Of a stretch of 62,228 bases of DNA, positions 1-10,416 are shown piece by piece. Positions within the stretch are counted from its first letter, which is position 1; every line of letters starts with the position of its first letter. Source of the stretch: a virus. Both the position numbers and the translations under genes were made by a program. The DNA lies in the IMG/VR virus record IMGVR_UViG_3300040806_003816, positions 1 through 62,228 of that record; one strand, 5' to 3'. The notes beneath the pieces are model-generated. The model saw only the letters and a list, made by a program, of their open reading frames with translations, made no database searches and was not told where the DNA came from.

Positions 1-2340
1 TGTTAGTTGGAGTAAATGTTGGTGTTTCAGTGCTAGTAATAGTATTTGTGATCGTATTAGTAGGTGTGAATGTTGGAGTCTCACTATTAGTAATAGTATT
101 TGTAATTGTATTAGTAGGAGTAAACGTAGGTGTTTCAGTACTTGTCACTGTATTAGTTGGTGTAAATGTGGGTGTTTCAGTGTTTGTGACAGTGTTAGTT
201 GGTGTAAATGTTGGAGTTTCAGTACTGGTTACAGTATTGGTCGGTGTATATGTAGGAGTTTTAGTATTTGTGATCGTATTAGTTGGCGTAAATGTTGGAG
301 TTTCAGAACTAGTAACCGTATTTGTTGGGGTAAATGTTGGAGTTTCCGTACTGGTAATTGTATTGGTAATAGTATTAGTCGGAGTAAATGTCGGAGTTTC
401 AGTATTCGTAACAGTATTAGTAATTGTATTAGTTGGAGTAAACGTAGGTGTTTCAGTTTTCGTTATAGTATTTGTTGGAGTTAAAGTTGGGGTTTCAGAC
501 AAAGTAGGGGTTGGGGTTGGGGTAGGAGGATAATCGATAATTAATAAATCGTTGTCTTCTTGTAAAATGGCAAAACTATTTTCTTGTAATATAAAGTCTC
601 CGTCAGGCATTGTGGGGGATGGTGTCAAGGTGTTAGTTGGAGTAAATGTAGGTGTTTCAGTACTAGTGACTGTTTTAGTTATAGTATTAGTTGGGGTATT
701 TGTTGGAGTATATGTTGGCGTTTCAGTGCTGGTAACAGTATTGGTAACAGTATTAGTCGGAGTAAACGTTGGTGTATATGTTGGCGTTTCTGTACTGGTA
801 ATAGTATTAGTTGGGGTAAATGTAGGTGTTTCAGTACTAGTAACAGTATTTGTGATCGTATTTGTTGGAGTAAATGTTGGAGTCTCAGTACTTGTAATCG
901 TATTAGTCGGAGTAAATGTTGGAGTAACGGCTGGGGATCCACCAGGTGTTTGTGTAATAGTATTAGTTGGAGTAAATGTTGGTGTTTCAGTACTGGTGAC
1001 AGTATTTGTTGGGGTAAATGTTGGTGTTTCAGTATTGGTAATAGTATTAGTCGGTGTATATGTTGGTGTTTCTGTACTGGTAACACTATTTGTGATCGTA
1101 TTAGTTGGTGTGAATGTTGGAGTTTCAGTTCTCGTAATAGTATTAGTTGGAGTGAATGTTGGTGTTTCGGTACTGGTAATAGTATTTGTTGGTGTAAATG
1201 TAGGTGTCTCAGTACTTGTAATCGTATTAGTCGGAGTATATGTTGGAGTTTCAGTATTTGTAATAGTATTAGTTGGAGTATTAGTTGGAGTAAATGTTGG
1301 TGTTTCAGTATTGGTAATAGTATTAGTTGGAGTAAATGTTGGAGTTTCTGTACTGGTAACAGTATTGGTAATAGTATTAGTTGGGGTAAATGTTGGAGTC
1401 TCAGTACTTGTAATTGTATTAGTCGGAGTAAATGTTGGAGTCTCAGTACTTGTAATAGTATTAGTTGGGGTAAATGTTGGAGTGGCTGCTGGGGATCCAC
1501 CAGGGGTCTGTGTGATAGTCTTTGTTGGAGTAAACGTAGGTGTTTCAGTTTTCGTTATTGTATTAGTTGGAGTGAATGTTGGTGTTTCTGTACTTGTAAT
1601 CGTATTAGTCGGTGTATATGTTGGCGTTTCAGTACTTGTTACAGTATTTGTGATCGTATTAGTTGGGGTAAATGTTGGTGTTTCAGTATTAGTTACTGTA
1701 TTAGTTGGAGTGAATGTAGGGGTTTCAGTATTTGTGGCAGTATTAGTTGGAGTGAATGTAGGAGTTTCAGTATTTGTAGAAGTATTTGTTGAAGTAAATG
1801 TTGGAGTTTCAGTTCTTGTAACTGTATTTGTGATCGTATTAGTTGGAGTATATGTTGGCGTTTCTGTACTTGTTACTGTATTAGTTGGTGTAAATGTTGG
1901 TGTTTCAGTTCTCGTAACAGTATTAGTTACGGTATTTGTAATAGTATTAGTTGGGGTAAATGTTGGAGTCTCAGTATTTGTGACAGTATTAGTTGGTGTA
2001 AATGTGGGTGTTTCAGTATTTGTAGTAGTATTAGTTGGTGTAAATGTCGGTGTTTCAGTACTAGTGATTGTATTAGTTATTGTATTTGTCACTGTCTTGG
2101 TAATAGTGTTAGTTGGGGTAAATGTGGGTGTATTTGTATTAGTCGGAGTTAAAGTAGGGGTTTCGTTTGAAGTTATTGTGTTAGTAGGTGTTTTAGTAGG
2201 TCTAAATGTTGGGGTATTTGTTGGGGTATTTGTGTTAGTCGAAGTATGAGTTGGAGTCAAGGTATTAGTTGGAGTGAATGTTGGTGTATTTGTACTTGTT
2301 TTTGTATTTGTTGGTGTATTAGTTATTTTTGGAGTTTTTG
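1..2340 (-). repeat. Degenerate tandem repeat coding Thr/Pro/Asn
   Basis: Units of about 36-48 bases encode TPTFTPTNT plus a variable ITNT, VTNT or STET spacer. They recur dozens of times with mostly third-position changes. Such a tract can change length by recombination. A related but more degenerate tract lies at about 5070-5750 in the adjacent paralogue. Confidence 0.9.
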
Positions 2341-2761
2341 TTGGTGTTCTTTTTGGTGTATCAGTGACAATTATTCTTTTAGGGGTTATACCTGGAACTA
2401 CGCTTATCGTAACTTCTTGTGGTTTACAACAGGCATCCACATTACTAAACGAATCTGTGATCTCAACAGTGATGTCATCATCCGTAGGAATTTTTATTTT
2501 GTTTTCCCCTTGTTTGAGAATAAATTCACCTTCAAATGACCCGGAAAAATTTGTTTCCTTCTTATTGAATTTAAATTCAACATAATACAATCCATCAGAA
2601 AAAAAAATATTTGCGGGTTTATTAAATATTTTGTATTTGTCTTGGGATTTAAATTTTAGATTAAAAAAAGAAGAAGCACTATTAAGATCAAAAGATGGTA
2701 GATCAGGGATCTCCATCTTTAAAACTGGTAATGTACTATTTTTTCTAATATAAAAATCCAT
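1..2761 (-). CDS. Thr/Pro-rich repeat structural protein, C-terminus cut by window edge
   Basis: The frame starts with ATG at 2761 and stays open to base 1, so at least 920 residues are present and the C-terminus is missing. Residues 1 to about 110 form a non-repetitive domain resembling the start of the next gene upstream: FYI-K-STLP at residues 3-12 and FKFNKKET at 63-70. The pattern recalls BppU-type baseplate N-terminal domains (inference). From about residue 130 the protein is almost entirely Thr/Pro/Asn repeats of the type TPTFTPTNT with ITNT or VTNT spacers. The repeats are broken by one 30-residue island (bases 533-620) and two GGSPA islands near 940 and 1495. The long valine/glycine ORFs on the plus strand here are shadows of this repeat. 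It is probably a tail or surface fibre. Function is not proven. Confidence 0.8.
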   Translation of the reverse strand, partial: MDFYIRKNSTLPVLKMEIPDLPSFDLNSASSFFNLKFKSQDKYKIFNKPANIFFSDGLYYVEFKFNKKETNFSGSFEGEFILKQGENKIKIPTDDDITVEITDSFSNVDACCKPQEVTISVVPGITPKRIIVTDTPKRTPTKTPKITNTPTNTKTSTNTPTFTPTNTLTPTHTSTNTNTPTNTPTFRPTKTPTNTITSNETPTLTPTNTNTPTFTPTNTITKTVTNTITNTITSTETPTFTPTNTTTNTETPTFTPTNTVTNTETPTFTPTNTITNTVTNTVTRTETPTFTPTNTVTSTETPTYTPTNTITNTVTRTETPTFTSTNTSTNTETPTFTPTNTATNTETPTFTPTNTVTNTETPTFTPTNTITNTVTSTETPTYTPTNTITSTETPTFTPTNTITKTETPTFTPTKTITQTPGGSPAATPTFTPTNTITSTETPTFTPTNTITSTETPTFTPTNTITNTVTSTETPTFTPTNTITNTETPTFTPTNTPTNTITNTETPTYTPTNTITSTETPTFTPTNTITSTETPTFTPTNTITRTETPTFTPTNTITNSVTSTETPTYTPTNTITNTETPTFTPTNTVTSTETPTFTPTNTITQTPGGSPAVTPTFTPTNTITSTETPTFTPTNTITNTVTSTETPTFTPTNTITSTETPTYTPTFTPTNTVTNTVTSTETPTYTPTNTPTNTITKTVTSTETPTFTPTNTLTPSPTMPDGDFILQENSFAILQEDNDLLIIDYPPTPTPTPTLSETPTLTPTNTITKTETPTFTPTNTITNTVTNTETPTFTPTNTITNTITSTETPTFTPTNTVTSSETPTFTPTNTITNTKTPTYTPTNTVTSTETPTFTPTNTVTNTETPTFTPTNTVTSTETPTFTPTNTITNTITNSETPTFTPTNTITNTITSTETPTFTPTN

Positions 2762-2772
2762 ACATCGTTTTT

Positions 2773-5700
2773 TTAAATGTTTATCGGTGTTAAAGGAGGT
2801 AAACCTATTGTAGGATCTAATCCACATAAACTATCATTACAATTATCAGCGTACCAAGTGTACAATACGTCACTATTCCAAACGGTTAAAGTTTCGATGG
2901 AAATCGATCCTTCCCACAAATTTACACAAAACCAGTTTTCGGGTACGTCTGGAACTAAAACAGGATAGTCAAAGAGATTACCAACATAAGTATCTCCGGG
3001 TAAATATATTATATAAGATTTATTAAGACTACGATTAAAACTAGGTCTGGTGGTATCTTCAACATTTGATCCCGTAATTGCAACAACATTTTCTTCATTG
3101 TAAAGACATATACCAAAATAGTTGGGGGAATTATCCGATCCTACTGATTGGTCATACTCAATCATATTACCACCCCTTATTTTATATGTTATTGTTGGAT
3201 TACTATTATTAAAAATCATAGAAGGGGAGAAAAGAACCCTATAATTATTAGTATTGTCAATACTAAATCCATTATAATCTATATGATATCCGTAAAATAC
3301 ATCCAAAGTTTCGTATGAATAGTAAGTAGATCCATTGTCATAATTTATTTCAATATTACCCATAATAGTTGAATCATTATATCCCATGGATTTTGTTACT
3401 ATAATAACTGTAAATTCACCGTAACTTAATGTTGAACCTGGAATATTAAAAGTACCAAACGTACCATCATCATTTACTGGGATTTGTATTAATTGTGATC
3501 CTCTCTGTGTACCTAATAAAAACCCTGGCCAATCGAGGTATTTGGTTAATTTGTTAAGGCTAGTAGAGTAATAGTTAATATGGAAGGTAAATTGAAGGTC
3601 ACCCATATAATAGGACAGTGAATTAAGTTGTTCAGTTGTGGGTGGTACGGTACAAATAGTGTCGGTCAATAAACACTTTGCATTTATAAAATCCATATGG
3701 AACGGCAAAAACTCAACTAGGACTGGGTGGAATTCTAGTAACCTACCAGTAAAACAGTAACTCATAATATCACCACACGTACTATCACAAGTACCTGGAG
3801 GGTAACAACCGTAACTAGAACTTTCTATTGGGTCTGGTGCACCCGTAAGATCTTTAAACTCTACCCATCCTCTACCGAATTGAGAACTCTGGGTATGATT
3901 AAATCCGATTAAATGTCCCCATTCATGTGCTAAAGTAAGAGTGTTTTGTTCACTTACACCCTCAGGCCATAACTGGTATGATATACCAACATTTGCGGTT
4001 ATAAATGGTACATTATCTTTACAAACCATATCAGGATATGCAGAACCTAGTAACCCTGAAGAGTTAGGTCCAAATGGTCCTTGTAAATTTTGACTTAAAA
4101 TAGTAAAGGTATAAACAATATGTAAATCATATTCTAGATATAATTGAGATAATGTATCGATATCATTCCACGCATTTCTGGTTCTATTTAAGAAAGTATT
4201 ACCTTCTACAGGTCCAGGTTCTATCATGATAGGATCCTGCGTATCCCAAAGGTGAATTAAGGAAATCTGCCAGTTTACTAATCCATCCCATGTGTCTAGA
4301 TATATTGAAATTGCACCCACACAAATTGATGATACCCAAATAAGTATTTCTTCTTCATTACCATTAAAATAATTATATGTTGCGTAATCAACATCAATAC
4401 ATGTTCTTATACAATATCCGTTTTCTGGTGTTGAGGATCTTGCAGATTCTTGAATACTATTTACAATATTTTCTTCTGTCGATTCCGGTGCCCCGCAAGT
4501 AAACTCCCCAGGATTTTTTAAGTCAAGTGTGTTTTGTAATATATATTTATCATCATAATTAATATCTGGTCTTTTTATCAACTCTATTGATTGATCACCA
4601 TCTCTATATTGGGCAAAAAGTTTATCACCGAACGCGACAAATATACCTAGTCTTTCACTTGATGAGTTATATATGTTATAAGATTGTATATACTTTTTGG
4701 TGTAGAAATTATTAATAATACTGTTGTTATTACCAATAGAAAATGGAATATTGTCTGGTAATATATCTACGGGCTCAATAGATACCTTTTGATATGTGCC
4801 ATACTCATCACCAAGTTTTGGTAATTCAATTACTATACGGTTAAAACTTGAATCTTTTATTCTATTAAAATTACTTAAATCTAGATCTATTTCTGCAGAA
4901 TTTTTTGAATCATTTGTTGGTATATAAGTTCTAGAATCTCTAGAAATTCTAAACACATCGATTTCAGTATTGTCGTTAAGTCTTTCAGTACTATTGTCAT
5001 TAAAAGTAGCATCTAAAATATCATCATGTGCTAAGACGAATGCATATACGTAGTCAGTATCTGGTGGTGTTGATGATTGTGTTGGTGTTACTGTAGATGT
5101 GATTGTTGGGCTAGGTGTGTACGTTGAAGTTTGAGTGTTGGTGGGTGTATTTGTACTAGTATTTGTCGGTGTTTCTGATTGTGTTGGTGTTAGTGTTGGG
5201 GTTTCATTAATTGTCCCAGTTGGTGTAAACGTTGGTGTTTCAGAATTAGTTACTGTATTTGTAGGGGTATATGTTGGTGTGTGTGTTAGTGTGTTTGTTG
5301 GTGTATGGGTCGGAGTTTCAGAATTAGTAGGTGTAAATGTTGGAGTTTCCGTATTGGTTAAAGTTAATGTAGGTGTTGGAAGTGGGGTTCCCCCTACAGT
5401 ATATGATGGAGTTGGTGTTGGTGTATTTGTTGCGGTTATTGAAGGCGTTTGAGTATTTGTTGGTGTATTTGTTGCGGTCTGTGAATGAGTTAAAGTAAAT
5501 GTAGGTGTTTGAGTATTTGTTGGTGTTTGCGTAATCGTTTGTGTTTGTGTTGCAGTTAAAGTTGTGGTAGTAGATGGTGTCGATGTTTGTGTTGCGGTTA
5601 AAGTTGTGGTGGTGGTGTTGGTCGGTGTTTGAGTATTAGTTGCAGTTATTGAAGGTGTTAGAGTATGAGTTGCAGTTATTGAAGGTGTTGGTGTATTTGA

Positions 5701-6465
5701 AGCAGTTATTGAAGGTGTTTGAGTATTTGTTGGTGATGGTGTGGGTGTAATACACGGATATAATGATGTACAGTTTGATTCTTCATCATAAAGATCTATT
5801 TCTGATGCTGTAATAATAAAATCATAGGTTGCAATTACACCTACATCTGAGATTAAATAACAGTCACCATAAAATGACATATAATTACCGTTAATTAAAT
5901 ATAGTTGAGGTGCTATAACATTAAAACTTACATCATCACAAACTCTAGTAATAACACCAAATGAATAAGTCATATTTGGTGTGTTAGTGACTGAAGGTGT
6001 TACTGTTTGTGCTGGTGTTGATGTTATTGAAGGTGTACCTGTTGGAGTTCTTCTTGGTGTTTCTGAGACTATAATAGTGTCGTAATTAGTTTTATCTCCT
6101 TTACAACATAAATCATTATCAGAGATTGAGTCTAAAATAAATATAGGTATTTTACCCTCTCTTTTGAAAAACCTTTCACCATCGATACTATACAAATGAA
6201 ATTGTCCATAATAATCACCACTAACTGAAGTTTCTTTTTTATTAAACTTATAAGTTAAAAAAAGACCGTCCTTAATTCCGTCTTTTCTCATCTCAACCTG
6301 GGCTGGCTTTTGAAAAATTACGAAAGTACCATCTTTTTTTAAAAGAGAAAATTTACATACATAATTTTGTTCATTTAATAATGCATCTAAATTATTGATG
6401 CCGTCTTCGGTAACTTCATAACTTAGAATTGGTAATGTACTTCCTTTTTTTATGTAAAATTCCAC
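2773..6465 (-). CDS. Fibre-like structural protein with Thr-rich stalk and metzincin metalloprotease domain
   Basis: This 1230-residue protein starts at a GTG codon; no ATG lies closer. Residues 1-120 match the N-terminal domain of the downstream gene. Thr/Pro-rich stretches lie at about 135-165 and 236-473. The remaining 750 residues are non-repetitive. They contain [11 protein letters not shown] (H847, E848, H851, H857), the HExxHxxGxxH zinc site of metzincins, followed 44 residues later by a Met-turn, DIMSY with M901. Cysteine-rich sequence lies between the two motifs. The active site therefore looks complete, closest in style to the reprolysin-like M12B group. The gene ends 11 bases before the next paralogue. 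It is probably a virion-borne protease on a fibre or baseplate; the target is unknown. Confidence 0.8.
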   Translation of the reverse strand: MEFYIKKGSTLPILSYEVTEDGINNLDALLNEQNYVCKFSLLKKDGTFVIFQKPAQVEMRKDGIKDGLFLTYKFNKKETSVSGDYYGQFHLYSIDGERFFKREGKIPIFILDSISDNDLCCKGDKTNYDTIIVSETPRRTPTGTPSITSTPAQTVTPSVTNTPNMTYSFGVITRVCDDVSFNVIAPQLYLINGNYMSFYGDCYLISDVGVIATYDFIITASEIDLYDEESNCTSLYPCITPTPSPTNTQTPSITASNTPTPSITATHTLTPSITATNTQTPTNTTTTTLTATQTSTPSTTTTLTATQTQTITQTPTNTQTPTFTLTHSQTATNTPTNTQTPSITATNTPTPTPSYTVGGTPLPTPTLTLTNTETPTFTPTNSETPTHTPTNTLTHTPTYTPTNTVTNSETPTFTPTGTINETPTLTPTQSETPTNTSTNTPTNTQTSTYTPSPTITSTVTPTQSSTPPDTDYVYAFVLAHDDILDATFNDNSTERLNDNTEIDVFRISRDSRTYIPTNDSKNSAEIDLDLSNFNRIKDSSFNRIVIELPKLGDEYGTYQKVSIEPVDILPDNIPFSIGNNNSIINNFYTKKYIQSYNIYNSSSERLGIFVAFGDKLFAQYRDGDQSIELIKRPDINYDDKYILQNTLDLKNPGEFTCGAPESTEENIVNSIQESARSSTPENGYCIRTCIDVDYATYNYFNGNEEEILIWVSSICVGAISIYLDTWDGLVNWQISLIHLWDTQDPIMIEPGPVEGNTFLNRTRNAWNDIDTLSQLYLEYDLHIVYTFTILSQNLQGPFGPNSSGLLGSAYPDMVCKDNVPFITANVGISYQLWPEGVSEQNTLTLAHEWGHLIGFNHTQSSQFGRGWVEFKDLTGAPDPIESSSYGCYPPGTCDSTCGDIMSYCFTGRLLEFHPVLVEFLPFHMDFINAKCLLTDTICTVPPTTEQLNSLSYYMGDLQFTFHINYYSTSLNKLTKYLDWPGFLLGTQRGSQLIQIPVNDDGTFGTFNIPGSTLSYGEFTVIIVTKSMGYNDSTIMGNIEINYDNGSTYYSYETLDVFYGYHIDYNGFSIDNTNNYRVLFSPSMIFNNSNPTITYKIRGGNMIEYDQSVGSDNSPNYFGICLYNEENVVAITGSNVEDTTRPSFNRSLNKSYIIYLPGDTYVGNLFDYPVLVPDVPENWFCVNLWEGSISIETLTVWNSDVLYTWYADNCNDSLCGLDPTIGLPPLTPINI
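5070..5750 (-). repeat. Degenerate Thr/Pro repeat tract inside the metzincin fibre gene
   Basis: The minus strand encodes runs of TPTNTQTPS-, ITATNT- and TFTPT-type units. They are more diverged than in the downstream gene and include one GGTPLPTPT island near 5390. The tract corresponds to about residues 240-465 of the protein and would form an extended stalk. Confidence 0.8.
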
Positions 6466-6485
6466 TTTGAAATGTATCTATATTT

Positions 6486-6974
6486 TTATCCTTTACTTTG
6501 TATTCTGAACCATTCAATACCGTCAGTCCAAACCATAACACCATCGTAAGATTTATTTGTGCCTATATTGTATGAACCTGTAGAACCATCTAAATTCTGA
6601 CCAAATGAAGGTGTAACATCGAAAGTATGTTGATTATCTATAGTGCCATCACCAATAATTCTAATACATCTATTTGTGTTAGTTGTTGCGTCTGGTAAAA
6701 ATAAATTTGCAGTACCATTACCGCCAGTAAATGCTAAACGTATAAGTGCGGTTTCACTCATTCCACTTATATAATGGTTACTACCTGAACTACCAGTTAC
6801 AACAGTAGGTACTAAAAAAGTATTAGATTGTCTTTCAGAATTTAATGTTGGAATATCTTCATATAAGTTTTCGAATGTTATTTTTTTAGTTTGACTATTA
6901 TTTACTATTGCAAATACATCTGTCGTATCCGCAGAAAGTGTTTCAGGTAATTCAGAAATTTTTAAATTTGCCAT
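6486..6974 (-). CDS. Small virion-type protein with KISELPE N-terminus
   Basis: This 162-residue protein begins MANLKISELPE. Short leaders of the form K-I-S-E-L-P are common at the start of phage tail fibre and adaptor proteins. The rest is rich in Thr, Asn and Gly and looks like a beta-structured fibre domain ending in WFRIQSKG. No enzyme motif is visible. It lies 3 bases downstream of the 663-residue structural gene and 20 bases before the metzincin fibre gene, so it is probably cotranscribed with them and belongs to the tail or fibre. Function is inferred from context. Confidence 0.6.
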   Translation of the reverse strand: MANLKISELPETLSADTTDVFAIVNNSQTKKITFENLYEDIPTLNSERQSNTFLVPTVVTGSSGSNHYISGMSETALIRLAFTGGNGTANLFLPDATTNTNRCIRIIGDGTIDNQHTFDVTPSFGQNLDGSTGSYNIGTNKSYDGVMVWTDGIEWFRIQSKG

Positions 6975-6977
6975 TTT

Positions 6978-8969
6978 TTATAAATTATATATTTCAACAT
7001 CAAATACACATGATGCTTTGTTTATTACAAAATCGAAATCATAAATATCTTGGGAAGTTTCATAATCGAAGAAACAATCAGTCAAACATTCTAAACATTC
7101 TAGACACCAGAAATCATATAAATCATAACGATCTTTTAAAACTCTAAAATTATGTTGAATTTGTGGTGCGGTCAGAGGTTCAGTATACATTCTGAATTGA
7201 GATATGGCACCCATGAATGATCCTCCAAAAGTTGACTCAGCTAAAATATTTGTAGTCACTGAAGAGTATGAAGTTCCTGAAAGTGTGTTATTTGTCATAC
7301 ACAATTTATCTTGGATGTAAGGACCGTTCACCGTCTCAGTGTTAAACGGAATTATATTTTCTCTTAGTCCTTGTGTTCCACCACCCCATGATATGTTAAA
7401 CGGTACCCCAATTTGTTTTTCTTTTTCTGTTTTTAATTCTCTTGGTATAATCTCTTCGAAATCTTCAATGGTCATTAAATGATATCCATTAACGTAAACC
7501 TTGAGACTTCCTATTCTCTCTTCTTTTTCTCTCAACCATTTAGTATTCATTGAAGTCACTATTCTGGAATGTTCCTCAGTATCCCCAGTACCAGTATGAG
7601 GGGGTTTTATCAAGTTTGTGTACTTATCCTCAATTTCAGATTGATATAGACGTCTTCGAATACTACCTAGACCGCCAAAATTTAATAGATCACAATTTTC
7701 AATATAATCCTTTCTTTCAAAAACGATACTCATCATAACCCATTTTTCTTCAGTATTGGCCTGATTACATTCATTCTTTATAAGATTACAATTATCATAT
7801 ATTCCTGAAACTGAACAAATTTCATTAATACAATAACCTGAACTATAGTTTATATCATCTTCACAATTCCCATCATTAACACATGATCCTGTGATTGTTA
7901 AGTATTTCACACATACTTTAGGGTTTATTGGGTCACCCTCGAATCTTACTGATAATCCATTTGAATAAACATCCATACCCGGATCATATGTGTTTGATAA
8001 AGTTTTAGAGTCACCCGAATTCGGGTAAATTCTAATACATTCACTATTAGTTACTCCTGTGTCTGAACAGGCACAAGTCACATAATCATCATTCAAGAAT
8101 CTAGTATCTTTCGAAAAACCTGTTAACCCGTCACTAAAAATTATTTCGTTTCTATCACAATCAAAAGTTGATCCGGATGTTGTCATACCACTAGATGTAT
8201 GATAGAATTTATTTTCACTTCTAGTCCCCATATAGAAAAAGGTACCAGAATTTTCGGTATAAAGATCATTCAAATAATATTCGTCCTTTTGAAGATCGAA
8301 CTCTTGCCTTTGTCTAGGTTTCAAAACGGTCTCCATTGTCCAACCCTTTTTTACCCTTTCAGGAAATACTTCATAATCATATCCGAACAATTTATAAAAT
8401 CCCTGGAAAAATCCTCCGTATAATTCATTATAATAGCCGATTTTATCTGCGTTTTTTGACACTAAATTATAGATAGTATTAGTATTTCCACTAAATCTAG
8501 AGTTTGGGTAGTTTGCAAATGATCTAACATTATTCATTTTAAACTTTCTAGTGTAATGAAGAGGTGAGATCTCAATTGATTCATCAACACCCATAGTGAA
8601 AGTTAAAGTTTCACCAGTAACTTTATTTACTAATCCATTATCTGTGGCTGTTAAACCTAAATCACAAAGTGTCTGAGCAGAATAACAATCATCAGACTTA
8701 TCTTTTTTCAAATAACTTCTAGATATGTAAGGTATCAATTGATTATCATTCCAAAGGATATCTGATTTATTAGAACATGCAAAAGAATTTAAGTCAATAT
8801 TAATTGGTAATCTATCACCGTCATCATATCCTATTATGTTACCTCCGAAAACTACTTCTTGATCAAAATCATTTTCATCATTACCGATTGTAATGTCATA
8901 ATAATTACTGTAATCAATACGCAAATCAAATTTATTTGCACCATAATTATTAATATTTTGACTAGGCAT
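6978..8969 (-). CDS. Large structural protein with LamG/concanavalin-like C-terminal fold
   Basis: This 663-residue protein starts at ATG 8969, 12 bases after a CTATTTAT late motif. The C-terminal third contains a run typical of LamG-like phage structural proteins: a VYVNGYHL strand, then FGGSFMGAISQFRMYTEPLTAPQIQHNF, here split as FGGSFMGAIS and QFRMYTEPLT. Several cysteines lie in the middle (residues about 290-400) and at the C-terminus (CLECLECL). No catalytic motif was seen. It heads the minus-strand run of fibre genes and is probably a tail, baseplate or fibre-attachment protein. The carbohydrate-binding idea is an inference from the fold. Confidence 0.65.
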   Translation of the reverse strand: MPSQNINNYGANKFDLRIDYSNYYDITIGNDENDFDQEVVFGGNIIGYDDGDRLPINIDLNSFACSNKSDILWNDNQLIPYISRSYLKKDKSDDCYSAQTLCDLGLTATDNGLVNKVTGETLTFTMGVDESIEISPLHYTRKFKMNNVRSFANYPNSRFSGNTNTIYNLVSKNADKIGYYNELYGGFFQGFYKLFGYDYEVFPERVKKGWTMETVLKPRQRQEFDLQKDEYYLNDLYTENSGTFFYMGTRSENKFYHTSSGMTTSGSTFDCDRNEIIFSDGLTGFSKDTRFLNDDYVTCACSDTGVTNSECIRIYPNSGDSKTLSNTYDPGMDVYSNGLSVRFEGDPINPKVCVKYLTITGSCVNDGNCEDDINYSSGYCINEICSVSGIYDNCNLIKNECNQANTEEKWVMMSIVFERKDYIENCDLLNFGGLGSIRRRLYQSEIEDKYTNLIKPPHTGTGDTEEHSRIVTSMNTKWLREKEERIGSLKVYVNGYHLMTIEDFEEIIPRELKTEKEKQIGVPFNISWGGGTQGLRENIIPFNTETVNGPYIQDKLCMTNNTLSGTSYSSVTTNILAESTFGGSFMGAISQFRMYTEPLTAPQIQHNFRVLKDRYDLYDFWCLECLECLTDCFFDYETSQDIYDFDFVINKASCVFDVEIYNL

Positions 8970-8981
8970 CTCTTTTTTTTG

Positions 8982-8989
8982 ATAAATAG
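8982..8989 (-). promoter_or_regulatory. Putative late promoter element CTATTTAT
   Basis: A one-base variant of the recurrent ATATTTAT motif on the coding strand, 12 bases before the ATG at 8969. It is divergent to the motif at 9000. Confidence 0.45.
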
Positions 8990-8999
8990 TTTAAAAGAA

Positions 9000-9007
9000 G
9001 TATTTAT
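9000..9007 (+). promoter_or_regulatory. Putative late promoter element GTATTTAT
   Basis: A one-base variant of the recurrent ATATTTAT motif, 15 bases before the ATG at 9023. It forms a divergent pair with 8982-8989. Confidence 0.45.
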
Positions 9008-9022
9008 TAAGAAAGTATCTAA

Positions 9023-9709
9023 ATGAAATCACATTTATATAGAAGCAAGGATCTAGCTGAAAAACAGTCAAAAAAACTAGGATGTGAAGGATCACATAGA
9101 GTTAGAAAAAATGCTTGGAAACCATGCGGCAATAAATCAGATCTTGAAAAAGTTATAAATAAACCTCAAGGAGAGATTGATGAATTGATTGATTATGATG
9201 GTACAATGGTTTCTTCGGCAATACCAATTTTAGACCCACAAGTCTCACCTAGTAAGACTATGGACCAAACGGTTGCTGCGACTCGACAAACTCAAGACCC
9301 CCTTACTAGAGGATATAGGACTTATGTTGGTGAAGAAACAACAAAAGAAATTGATATGTCAAAAGCTTTTGGTTGGGATGAGACGTGGAAAAAATTAGAT
9401 TTCGATGACACTGTTGAAACTTTATATAAAAAATTAGGTCTTGATAAAAATGATGCTGAAGATAGGGCAGAGGAATTTGGACTTCAAGACGATAAAGAAG
9501 AATTGATATTAAAAGAGAAAAAGTTCTCTATGGAAGAAATTAATAAGATGGTTGAAGATTTGATTATTAAAAAATCTGAAGACGATGATTCTGAAATGTC
9601 TGATGGTATTGAATCCATAATAAAGAGAAATATAAGGTCTTTGAAAAACTTAGCACAATCAGAAGGATTATCTCAGGATGAATTAATCAATATGATTAAA
9701 GATGAATAA
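9023..9709 (+). CDS. Virion-associated protein candidate with GC-x-G-x-H...PC motif
   Basis: This 228-residue, charged protein begins with a short Cys/His segment: KKLGCEGSHR followed by WKPCG at residues 17-36. That segment resembles a small motif found in several proteins of T4-like marine phages. The remainder is acidic and helical with many Asp/Glu/Lys residues and no recognisable enzyme motif. The next gene overlaps its last 8 bases. Gene order in a run of small virion-type genes suggests a structural or packaged role. Function unknown. Confidence 0.55.
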   Translation: MKSHLYRSKDLAEKQSKKLGCEGSHRVRKNAWKPCGNKSDLEKVINKPQGEIDELIDYDGTMVSSAIPILDPQVSPSKTMDQTVAATRQTQDPLTRGYRTYVGEETTKEIDMSKAFGWDETWKKLDFDDTVETLYKKLGLDKNDAEDRAEEFGLQDDKEELILKEKKFSMEEINKMVEDLIIKKSEDDDSEMSDGIESIIKRNIRSLKNLAQSEGLSQDELINMIKDE

Positions 9710-10082
9710 AGAACTTTACAATAGAAAAATTAGGGTACCAGAAAAAATTCTATCACAACTAAAGACAAATTTTGATAGTATTAAGTCCGATGCGAATCTA
9801 GAGGGTCACAATAGAAATATTGAAATCAGAGAAAAAGGTTTTGTAACTTATCAAACTTTGAAAAGATGGAAAAACTGGTTTGATTCAAATACTGAAGATA
9901 ATAATTCATTTCTTCTCAATGGAGGAGAAGTAAGTAAGAACTGGGTAGATAACACACTTAACTCTTTGAGACAAGACGTGAATCAATCCAAAAAAAATAA
10001 AAAATACGGTGAAGGAAACTTAGATGTTAATGTTCAAGTAGTTGAACAAATAGACAGAATAAATAAATTAATTAATTTGTAA
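9702..10082 (+). CDS. Hypothetical phage protein
   Basis: This 126-residue basic and helical protein overlaps the preceding gene by 8 bases, with ATG inside the previous GATGAATAA end. A central segment, TYQTLKRWKNWFD, is aromatic and basic. No known domain was recognised. It is translationally coupled to both neighbours and is probably part of the same late operon. Confidence 0.5.
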   Translation: MNKELYNRKIRVPEKILSQLKTNFDSIKSDANLEGHNRNIEIREKGFVTYQTLKRWKNWFDSNTEDNNSFLLNGGEVSKNWVDNTLNSLRQDVNQSKKNKKYGEGNLDVNVQVVEQIDRINKLINL

Positions 10083-10083
10083 A

Positions 10084-10416
10084 ATGGCACAACAAAACGA
10101 TAAATTGAATTTCGAACAACCAGATAATGAGTTGACTAGAATTGCCACTGGTGAACGTGGTAAATTATTTCCTAGAAATGACTTTTCTCCGGAAACTGAA
10201 TCATATTCTGCACAACATCCAGATGCGGTTGCAGATGGAGACGATCTTGGAAGAGGTACTTCCAAATTTTTAGATATATACAATCAAAAAGGTGGTACTA
10301 AGACTGATATTAATGAAAGAAATAGTGAAATAAAAGTTAACAGATATTCTTCTGGTAATCCTTATTATGTAACTAGTGAACGTGGTGGTAATGCAAGACC
10401 TTTGGCTAACGTATGA
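10084..10416 (+). CDS. Hypothetical phage protein
   Basis: This 110-residue hydrophilic protein begins MAQQNDKLNFEQPDNELTR and ends with a Gly/Arg-containing tail. It has no hydrophobic segment and no enzyme motif. It starts one base after the previous stop and its stop overlaps the next ATG (ATGA). The low complexity and composition suggest a small virion or core protein, which is inference only. Confidence 0.5.
   Translation: MAQQNDKLNFEQPDNELTRIATGERGKLFPRNDFSPETESYSAQHPDAVADGDDLGRGTSKFLDIYNQKGGTKTDINERNSEIKVNRYSSGNPYYVTSERGGNARPLANV

Noticed and set aside
1-2340. CRISPR array
   Set aside because: The repeats are coding, variable and lack uniform spacers.
30-2585. Long plus-strand Val/Gly ORFs ([12 protein letters not shown] type) and a Leu/Gln/His minus ORF
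   Set aside because: They are frame shadows of the minus-strand Thr/Pro repeat; only the minus frame continues from a sensible N-terminal domain through the non-repeat islands.
5135-5452. Plus-strand Val/Gly ORF over the second repeat tract
   Set aside because: Antisense shadow of the metzincin fibre gene.
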